Part shown: one piece after another, positions 6,150-11,221 of the stretch
Numbering within the stretch: position 1 is the stretch's first letter
How the letters are laid out: each line of letters begins with the position of its first letter
NCBI GenBank assembly: GCA_028688235.1
Contig: JAQTYP010000069.1
Location: forward strand, 1 to 11,221
From: Methylomonas sp.
Lineage (GTDB): Bacteria; Pseudomonadota; Gammaproteobacteria; Methylococcales; Methylomonadaceae
DNA: 11,221 nt
Direction of reading: 5' to 3'
Notes under the pieces: model-generated
The model's database searches: none
What the model was told of the DNA's origin: nothing
Seen by the model: only the letters and a program-made list of their open reading frames with translations
Translations under genes and position numbers: made by a program

Positions 6150-6204
6150 CTTATCGATCTCCGTATTGAAATGATTCGGGAATATTGCGGGTATTATCCA
6201 TTAC

Positions 6205-7374
6205 TCAGTATTGGAAAAACGGCCATTCCGGTTCTACGCCGAGCAAAATTTGGCCGACGGATTCCAGTTTGGCGGCATTGATGAAGCCGTGTTGGGCGAT
6301 GACATGAACATCGCGAAAATGCTGCGCAAACTGATATTCCTCGCGGATGGCTGAGGCGCCGGCGATTTCCTGGATTAAGCCGACGGCCTTGGCGCATTCT
6401 TGAACCGCATGGGTCATGGCCAATTGCATGCGGCCTTTCGCGGCTAGCGTGATCGACTGGCCGGCGCTGGCGCATTGCCAGGCTTCCTCGAAAGTTTCGA
6501 ACAAAAATGCCCGACTGGCGCCTAGCTTGCCTTCGGCTGTTGCTAGCTGCGCTTGCGCGACGGCAGAATTTTTTAAGGTTTTATTGCCGAAGGCCGGGGT
6601 CTTGGCGTTGAGCAAGACGATAGCCTCGTCGATTGCGGCTCGGGCGATACCGAGTGCTGGGGCTACCAGCGCGGCTAGCGCCGGCCAGATCGTCAAACGG
6701 TAAAGCGGGCCGACATAGGCTGCGCCCGGCGTTTCCAGCGGCACCCATGGCGCCGCGCAATGCTCGGGAATAAAGGCATCGACAAATTCGACGTCGTGAC
6801 TGCCGCTGCCGCGCATACCCATGGTATTCCAATTGTCGATGATGCAGGCCTCGGACGCCGGCACCGCGATGATCCGCGTTTCCGGTAAACCGTTCGCGTC
6901 CAAACGGATTTGACCGTCGTCGAGAATATGGGCGAATCCGATAAAGGCCGTAGCATGATGCGCGCCACTGACGTAGGACGTGCGTCCCGAAATACGATAG
7001 CCGCCATCGGTCGGAACCGCTTGGCGCGGAGGATTGAAGGCGCCGACCGGAATCGCGTCGGCATGAAAAATCTCGGCCGAGGCCCGATCGCTAAACCAGG
7101 GCGCAAACATATCGTGAGCGACGGCGATTTGTAGATTCCAACCGGCCGCGCTGTCGATGCGCGCAACGGCTTCGATAATCCGTAGGCCCGAAACCGGATC
7201 TAACTCGAAGCCACCCAAGGTTATTGGTCGCCACAAACGGTAAAGGCCAGCCTCCTGCATCGCGCGGGCGACGGCCGAGGATAATTTGCAGTCGCGCTCG
7301 GCTTCCGAAGCGTATTGGCGGATGATCGGTTCGATGTCTCGAACGGATCGCAGCAGGGTATCGGTTATGGACAT
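6205..7374 (-). CDS. Acyl-CoA-dehydrogenase-fold flavin-dependent monooxygenase (DszC/HsaA-like)
   Basis: The 389-aa protein follows the acyl-CoA dehydrogenase fold. The N-terminal helical domain covers about 1-110 (LYRLWRPITLGGFELDP), the middle beta domain about 111-225 (YRISGRTSYVSGAHHATAF, then NWNTMGMRGSGSHDV at 181-195), and the C-terminal helical bundle about 226-389, ending RDVHVIAQH (354-362) and LLGVEPEWPFF. The RxSGR and GMRGSGSHDV signatures and the C-terminal RDxH are those of the two-component monooxygenase branch (Pfam Acyl-CoA_dh_2: DszC, HsaA, HpaH types), which uses reduced FMN/FAD from a separate reductase to hydroxylate small molecules. The substrate is unknown. No reductase lies in the window. 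The start is the ATG at 7374; the in-frame GTG at 7380 lies inside the SD GAGGTG. The gene sits between two methyltransferase genes. Confidence 0.87.
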   Translation of the reverse strand: MSITDTLLRSVRDIEPIIRQYASEAERDCKLSSAVARAMQEAGLYRLWRPITLGGFELDPVSGLRIIEAVARIDSAAGWNLQIAVAHDMFAPWFSDRASAEIFHADAIPVGAFNPPRQAVPTDGGYRISGRTSYVSGAHHATAFIGFAHILDDGQIRLDANGLPETRIIAVPASEACIIDNWNTMGMRGSGSHDVEFVDAFIPEHCAAPWVPLETPGAAYVGPLYRLTIWPALAALVAPALGIARAAIDEAIVLLNAKTPAFGNKTLKNSAVAQAQLATAEGKLGASRAFLFETFEEAWQCASAGQSITLAAKGRMQLAMTHAVQECAKAVGLIQEIAGASAIREEYQFAQHFRDVHVIAQHGFINAAKLESVGQILLGVEPEWPFFQY

Positions 7375-7377
7375 TAA

Positions 7378-7383
7378 CACCTC
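7378..7383 (-). promoter_or_regulatory. Ribosome binding site of the flavin monooxygenase gene
   Basis: GAGGTG precedes the ATG at 7374. It contains the alternative in-frame GTG, which therefore is unlikely to be the start. Confidence 0.6.
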
Positions 7384-7417
7384 GGTTTTTGGCTATATTC
7401 GCTGCGGGTGCATATCG

Positions 7418-7434
7418 CGCACTCCGGAGGTGCG
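7418..7434. promoter_or_regulatory. Dyad at the expected transcription start, possible operator
   Basis: CGCAC (7418-7422) and GTGCG (7430-7434) flank TCCGGAG, giving a 17-nt near-symmetric site just downstream of a TATAAT. Its position over the predicted start point would suit a repressor-binding site or a 5' mRNA hairpin. Confidence 0.35.
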
Positions 7435-7435
7435 A

Positions 7436-7441
7436 ATTATA
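7436..7441 (-). promoter_or_regulatory. Candidate -10 element before the flavin monooxygenase gene
   Basis: On the minus strand this is a perfect TATAAT, 61 nt before the chosen ATG. The -35 region at 17 nt (TTCCTT) is a poor match, so the promoter would need an activator, or the match is chance. If real, the last two genes can be transcribed separately from the upstream cluster. Confidence 0.35.
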
Positions 7442-7545
7442 AAGACCATTTGCGAGATAAGGAAATGAGGTGCCGGACGCAACGCCTTAACCTAATGCGC
7501 CCAGTTTGCGTGACAGCTTCGGTGAAGGCTTCGTCCCAAAGCTGC

Positions 7546-8619
7546 CTAAATTTTTGCCTCCAGCACCAAATTAGTCGGTGTCGTAGCGGCGCGCCTGACT
7601 TGGCTGAAACCTGCCGCATTGAGCACTTCAGTGAGCCGTTTTTGCCCGGCCTGCGCGCCCAGACCAAGGCCGACTTCTTGCGATTTGGACGCCGGTACGC
7701 AGACCATGGTCGAGAACGAATAATAGATCTGCCCCAAGGGATGCAGGTTATCTTCCAGGCTATCGCCGGCAAACGGTTCGACCAGCATGAAAGTGCCGTT
7801 TTCGGCCAGGGTGCCCGCGACATGGGCCGCCGCGCCGACCGGATCGCCCATGTCGTGCAATGCGTCGAATATCGTCACCAAATCATAGTTCTTGCCCGGA
7901 TATTCCTTCGCCGTCACCACCTCGAAAATGGTGTTGCTGGCGACGCCGGCTGCACGCGCCCGTTCGCGGGCATGTTCGATCGAGGGTTCGTGGAAATCGA
8001 AACCGTGGAAGGTCGAATTGGGGAAGGCCTTGGCCATCAAGATCGTCGACGAACCGTGGCCACAACCGACATCGGCGACTCTGGCGCCGGCTTCGAGTTT
8101 TCTCCGCACACCGTCGAGCGCCGGCAGCCACACATCGATCAGATTCATCGCATACATCGGGCGGAAGAAGCGCTCGGTGCCGCAGAACAGACACGGGCTA
8201 TGGTCGCGCCAAGGCAGACCTTGGCCGGAACGGAAAACCTCGGTCAACTTGGGTTCGTCGACATAAACCGACATCACCGCTTGAAAGAAGCCCTGCATGC
8301 AGGCCGGATGACCTTCCGAGGCGAAAATGATCGCTTGCTCTTGTGACAGAGAGAATTTACCGGACGTAGCGTCATAATTGACGTAACCGGCAGCGGCATT
8401 GGCGGACAGCCATTCGCGCAGATAACGCTCGTCCATGCCGGTGCTGTCGGCGAGTTCCCGGCTGCTGGCCGGGCTGATCTCCAAAAGCGCGCTGTAAAGG
8501 TCGAGTTTGTCGCCGATGTAAGCCATCAGCAAGCCTAACGAGCCGGCGACATCGTTGATCACTTTGCCCTGGAGCTGTTCCAGCTTGGCGCTATCGACTT
8601 GGTTCATATGTAAGGTCAT
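7546..8619 (-). CDS. SAM-dependent methyltransferase with N-terminal winged helix (Rv2258c-like)
   Basis: The 357-aa protein has two parts. The N-terminal winged-helix/dimerisation region covers about 20-95 (LYSALLEISPASSRELADSTGMDERYLREWL, then GYV at 78-80 and FSLSQEQA). The class I methyltransferase domain covers about 150-357. Motif I is VADVGCGHGSS (181-191), the strand-2 acidic residue is in GFDFHEPSI (206-214), motif IV is FDALHDMGDP (251-260), and TFMLVEP (276-282) ends strand 5. This architecture matches the Rv2258c-like family found widely in bacteria, usually small-molecule O- or N-methyltransferases. The substrate is unknown. The SD GGGAAGA sits close before the ATG. The gene follows ydhR after a 157-nt leader holding a large hairpin, and precedes the flavin monooxygenase by about 170 nt. 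Confidence 0.87.
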   Translation of the reverse strand: MTLHMNQVDSAKLEQLQGKVINDVAGSLGLLMAYIGDKLDLYSALLEISPASSRELADSTGMDERYLREWLSANAAAGYVNYDATSGKFSLSQEQAIIFASEGHPACMQGFFQAVMSVYVDEPKLTEVFRSGQGLPWRDHSPCLFCGTERFFRPMYAMNLIDVWLPALDGVRRKLEAGARVADVGCGHGSSTILMAKAFPNSTFHGFDFHEPSIEHARERARAAGVASNTIFEVVTAKEYPGKNYDLVTIFDALHDMGDPVGAAAHVAGTLAENGTFMLVEPFAGDSLEDNLHPLGQIYYSFSTMVCVPASKSQEVGLGLGAQAGQKRLTEVLNAAGFSQVRRAATTPTNLVLEAKI

Positions 8620-8652
8620 AAATCTTCCCTGTGCGGTTGTCGTTTATAAGGC

Positions 8653-8710
8653 GATGCACTCTACCGAATTAGCGTGGCCGAGACAATATTATTCTCGGCT
8701 AATGCGCATC
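8653..8710. other. 58-nt imperfect hairpin in the leader of the Rv2258c-like methyltransferase gene
   Basis: The core is a perfect 7-bp stem, GCCGAGA (8677-8683) with TCTCGGC (8693-8699), and an AT-only-plus-C loop of 9 nt. It is extended by ATTA (8668-8671) with TAAT (8700-8703) and closed by GATGC (8653-8657) with GCATC (8706-8710). No U-run follows on the minus strand, so it is not a standard terminator. It could be an mRNA processing or attenuation structure, or a protein-binding site. Confidence 0.4.
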
Positions 8711-8776
8711 ACCGTCCGCGCCGTCTGCTTTTTTGCGCGGGCTGATCGCGCCGTCACGCTGGCACGCGGATTCGGA

Positions 8777-9085
8777 TTACGCAGGATAAAACGGCGAATG
8801 CATGGCGATATTGGCGTCTTTAGTGATTTCGCCGTCGAATAGTTTGACCGAAAGATTGCCGTTTACCTGTTTGGCAAATGGAATCAACAAACCATCGATA
8901 TAGTTTTGTGCATGTTCTATCGAGTCGAATTCATAAAAACCACCCACGGTTTTATTGTTGATGCCACTTAACCAGGTTTTCGATTTCAACCCCGGATATT
9001 TTTTCATCTCGACATTGATAGGCTGCCAATCGATTTGATCGAATGGCATGGCGACTTGAAATTCCGCGTACAAAAAAACTTTCAT
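8777..9085 (-). CDS. ydhR: YdhR-family putative monooxygenase (dimeric alpha/beta barrel)
   Basis: The 102-aa protein matches the YdhR family along its whole length: MKVFLYAEFQVAMPFDQIDW at the start, PGLKSKTWLSG (30-40), VGGFYEFDS (47-55), a helix with AQNYIDGLL and the end strand LSVKLFDGEI. YdhR proteins are small ferredoxin-like dimeric barrels related to cofactor-free antibiotic-biosynthesis monooxygenases. Activity is suggested by structure and not proven, and the physiological substrate is unknown. The SD is weak (GAGA). It lies 44 nt after the SDR gene with no terminator, so it probably belongs to the same transcript as the three genes before it. Clustering with a flavin monooxygenase and an SDR supports a role in oxidising aromatic or quinone-like molecules; this is inference. 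Confidence 0.85.
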   Translation of the reverse strand: MKVFLYAEFQVAMPFDQIDWQPINVEMKKYPGLKSKTWLSGINNKTVGGFYEFDSIEHAQNYIDGLLIPFAKQVNGNLSVKLFDGEITKDANIAMHSPFYPA

Positions 9086-9129
9086 TAGTTAGTCTCAGTA
9101 AGTTATGGAGTCATAGCCGGTTGAATGCA

Positions 9130-9870
9130 TCAGAATGGCTCTTTAAAGGGTCTCAAATCCAGTTCGTGCGTCCACGCGCTGGGATGTTGCTGGTGTATCG
9201 CCCAATAGGTTTGGGCGATGGCCTCCAGTTGCAACAAACCATCCGCGCCTTTGGTAGCAACGAACCTGGAAAACTGCCGGTGGGCGCGCTCGCCGTTAAT
9301 CACGCCATCGATGATGGTATGCACTACATGGATGCCTTGTGGCCCAAATTCCCGCGCCATACCTTGCGCCAAGGCCCGCACGGCGGCTTTGGCGGCGGCA
9401 AACGCGGTAAACGGTGGTTTGGCACGTAACGACGCGGTCGCGCCGGTAAAAAACAAGGTGCCGTGTTGTTGCGGCAACATGTGCTTGATGGCCTCGCGGC
9501 CGAACAGAAAAGCGCCGAGACTGTTTTGTTGCCACAAGGTGATGAACATCTCCACGTCGGTTTCCAGCAGCGGTGCAGACAAATTACTATCGACATTGTA
9601 AGCCGCGATTTCCAAAACCCTACCATCCGCAGTGGCTGTTTCGAACAAGCGTTTTACATCGCTTTCGACAGTCGCGTCAGCCACCACCGGGATAGCCATG
9701 CCACCCGCACCCGCACCGGCGATGGCGTCCGCCACCTGTGCCAGTTTCGCCGAACTACGCCCGGCGATAACCACTTGTAAACCTTCCGCCGCAAAACGCT
9801 GGGCCAACGCCGCGCCCAAGCCCTGTAACGGACCCACGCCCAGTACCAGCGCCATTCTGTTCGTCGTCAT
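9130..9870 (-). CDS. Short-chain dehydrogenase/reductase family protein with Tyr-to-Phe at the catalytic position
   Basis: The 246-aa protein has the SDR Rossmann fold. The nucleotide loop is GVGPLQGLG (11-19, a variant of GxxxGxG). AGRS (36-39) after strand 2 suggests NADP(H) preference through Arg38. The NAG position reads AYNVDS (90-95), and the active-site strand is TGATAS with Ser147. The expected YxxxK reads FAAAK (157-161), so the catalytic Tyr is Phe157 while Lys161 is kept. Related bacterial SDRs with a similar F-A-x-x-K pattern occur, so this may be a natural subfamily rather than a lesion. The frame is intact. Classical hydride-transfer chemistry would be impaired; another residue may act as acid/base, or the protein may be structural. 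The stop of the carbonic anhydrase gene and this ATG overlap as TGATG, indicating translational coupling. Confidence 0.85.
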   Translation of the reverse strand: MTTNRMALVLGVGPLQGLGAALAQRFAAEGLQVVIAGRSSAKLAQVADAIAGAGAGGMAIPVVADATVESDVKRLFETATADGRVLEIAAYNVDSNLSAPLLETDVEMFITLWQQNSLGAFLFGREAIKHMLPQQHGTLFFTGATASLRAKPPFTAFAAAKAAVRALAQGMAREFGPQGIHVVHTIIDGVINGERAHRQFSRFVATKGADGLLQLEAIAQTYWAIHQQHPSAWTHELDLRPFKEPF

Positions 9871-10448
9871 CAGCTTGCCCGTCCGGCCTCGGTCGCTGCG
9901 GGTACTTCCTGCAAGCGCCCGGATTTGACGTCGTAAATAAAGCCGTACACCGGAATATTCGCCGGTACCAATGGATGAGATTTGATCCGAAGCACATCTT
10001 CCAAAACACTTTCCGCCTGATCTTTGATGGTCAGCCAGTTGATGTATTTGCCTTCGGAGCAGCCAGGACCTTCACAGCTATCATGCCATCCATCGGCGTC
10101 GACGCTGGCGGTTTTCAGGCTCTTGCTCAACAAGTCGCTCATGATGTCGTTGTTGAAAGTTTCCATGCCGCAATCGGTGTGATGGATCACGAACCATTCG
10201 CGAGTGCCGAGGAGTTTGTAGGAAATAACCAGTGAACGAATCGCATCGTCGCTGGCTCTGCCGCCCGCATTGCGAATCACATGCGCATCGCCTTCCGACA
10301 GGCCGGCGTACTTGGCCGGGTCCAGTCGTGCGTCCATGCAAGTCAGAATCGCAAAACGACGGCCCGGCGGCATGGGCAAATCGCCCTTGTCGAAATCGGC
10401 GCTGTAACCCTGGTTAGCGTGTAAAACTTCGTTCAGTATTGTGCTCAT
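9870..10448 (-). CDS. Beta-class carbonic anhydrase
   Basis: The enzyme interconverts CO2 and bicarbonate in the cytoplasm. The 192-aa protein has the zinc ligands Cys37, His90 and Cys93 in the motifs CMDAR (37-41) and HHTDCGM (89-95), with the Asp39-Arg41 dyad, and RNAGG at 59-63. The segment 118-141 (DADGWHDSCEGPGCSEGKYI) is a loop seen in the shorter prokaryotic type; it brings two extra cysteines (125, 130). The C-terminal part HPLVPANIPVYGFIYDVKSG is typical of this branch. All catalytic residues are present. A good SD (AGGAAC) overlaps the end of the previous gene, 11 nt away. It is coupled to the DUF938 methyltransferase upstream and the SDR downstream, an unusual partnership for a carbonic anhydrase. 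Confidence 0.92.
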   Translation of the reverse strand: MSTILNEVLHANQGYSADFDKGDLPMPPGRRFAILTCMDARLDPAKYAGLSEGDAHVIRNAGGRASDDAIRSLVISYKLLGTREWFVIHHTDCGMETFNNDIMSDLLSKSLKTASVDADGWHDSCEGPGCSEGKYINWLTIKDQAESVLEDVLRIKSHPLVPANIPVYGFIYDVKSGRLQEVPAATEAGRAS

Positions 10449-10459
10449 GTTTGTTCCTG

Positions 10460-11113
10460 TTAGCCTCGGCCGAAAACCAAGGAAAAGTTATTGGCCGGCA
10501 TATCGATGATTTCTTTTAATACCATGCCGTGGTTGGCGGCGGCCTTTTTTAGATCGGCGACATCTTTTAAACCCCACTCCGGGACTTGGTGAGAGGCCAG
10601 GGTTTTATGAAATTCCTCGTTGGATTCAGTGGTGAAACCGCCTTCGACTTTGAACGGTCCGTAGATCAGCAAAATACCATCTTCGCCGAGCAAGTGTGAC
10701 GCGCATTCCATCATGCCGTCGGCAATCGAAATCGGCGCGACCTGAAAAATATTGATGCAAAAAATCGCGTCGAAGCTGCCTTTATCGCCGGGGTTGAACC
10801 AGGTGTCCGGATCGGTCAAATCCAGATGTACCGGGTCGGCGATATTGTCGTTACCGTGATCGGCGGTCAATTGCTTGATGTTGTCGAACACTTCCTGATC
10901 CTTGTCGGTCGGATGGAAGTGCAAGTGGTCGAAATGCGGCGCGAAAAAGTTGATATGCATGCCGCTGCCGCTGGCCATTTCCAAAACCCGGCCTGAGTCT
11001 TTGGGTAGCTTCTCTTTCAATACGCCCAATATCGGTTCGCGGTTGCGATTGCCGGCCCAGGCCACGTATTCGCTCAGCGGGTGTGGGTTCAATGGCGGTT
11101 TGTTGTCACTCAT
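10460..11113 (-). CDS. DUF938 family SAM-dependent methyltransferase-like protein
   Basis: The 217-aa protein matches the DUF938 family throughout. NRNREPIL is at 22-29, motif I VLEMASGSGMH at 43-53 and FHPTDKD at 66-72. DAIFCINIFQVAP (115-127) stands where the family has an NMIHISPW-like motif. YGPFK is at 151-155, SNEEF at 164-168, PEWGLKD at 178-184 and MPANN at 205-209. The family has a class I methyltransferase fold; substrates are not established. The change of H-I-S to Q-V-A in the central motif is a departure worth noting. The SD GAGGAGA lies 6 nt before the ATG. It is the first gene of the packed run DUF938, carbonic anhydrase, SDR, ydhR. Confidence 0.9.
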   Translation of the reverse strand: MSDNKPPLNPHPLSEYVAWAGNRNREPILGVLKEKLPKDSGRVLEMASGSGMHINFFAPHFDHLHFHPTDKDQEVFDNIKQLTADHGNDNIADPVHLDLTDPDTWFNPGDKGSFDAIFCINIFQVAPISIADGMMECASHLLGEDGILLIYGPFKVEGGFTTESNEEFHKTLASHQVPEWGLKDVADLKKAAANHGMVLKEIIDMPANNFSLVFGRG

Positions 11114-11221
11114 GGTGCTCTCCTCGAAAGATTATTTATAGTTTTATGCTTAAACCAGATGCTCCGGCTCGCTGGAAAATCCGCTAATCGCGGTGTCCCT
11201 GGGCTATATAGCAATCACTGG
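11114..11221 (-). promoter_or_regulatory. Upstream region of the DUF938 gene cluster
   Basis: This holds the strong SD (GAGGAGA) and an AT-rich stretch with TATAAATAAT about 20 nt before the ATG. No -35 hexamer at proper spacing was found. The control region probably lies here or just beyond the window edge. Confidence 0.3.

Noticed and set aside
7408..8346. Long plus-strand frame (312 aa) opposite the Rv2258c-like methyltransferase
   Set aside because: Antisense shadow; the minus-strand frame has intact methyltransferase motifs.
8720..8757. GC-rich hairpin next to a homopolymer after ydhR
   Set aside because: On the minus strand the stem GCGCG/CGCGC is followed by A, not T; on the plus strand the T-run precedes the stem, so it is not a terminator for either direction.

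Overview
The window looks like the chromosome of a gammaproteobacterium, most plausibly a Methylomonas/Methylobacter-type methanotroph. The grounds are a gammaproteobacterial-type MetRS of 671 aa with a C-terminal tRNA-binding domain, an RnfB-type ferredoxin, a VPLPA-CTERM surface/exported protein, roughly half GC, and small non-autonomous repeats. The genus is inference. Every recognised gene lies on the minus strand, so transcription runs from high to low coordinates.

Right-hand half (5328-11113): seven genes of methyl-transfer, oxidation and small-molecule chemistry. In transcription order they are a DUF938 methyltransferase, a beta-class carbonic anhydrase, an SDR whose catalytic Tyr is replaced by Phe, a YdhR-type small monooxygenase-like protein, an Rv2258c-like methyltransferase with an N-terminal winged helix, an acyl-CoA-dehydrogenase-fold flavin monooxygenase (DszC/Acyl-CoA_dh_2 type), and a further class I SAM methyltransferase. 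The first three genes are tightly packed (11 nt gap, then a TGATG overlap) and ydhR follows after 44 nt. Leaders of about 160 nt before the last three genes carry a 58-nt imperfect hairpin and a TATAAT with a dyad at the expected start site. This is the most interesting functional neighbourhood; its substrate cannot be read from sequence.

Middle (3403-5323): a mobile-element scrapyard around the VPLPA-CTERM gene. A 279-bp MITE-like element (3538-3816) has 22-bp inverted ends (21/22 matching) and a perfect 9-bp target duplication. A decayed ISKra4-type transposase (4570-5323) is split by a second, 146-bp element (4809-4954) with a perfect 8-bp target duplication; removing the element plus one duplication restores the reading frame exactly.

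Left part (1-3402): metG followed after 7 nt by a soluble RnfB-like ferredoxin gene, then a tRNA-Arg(CCG) with its own promoter, then a 540-bp stretch without a convincing gene (AT-rich part, start-less open frame, palindrome), and a 43-aa single-pass membrane protein at the window edge.
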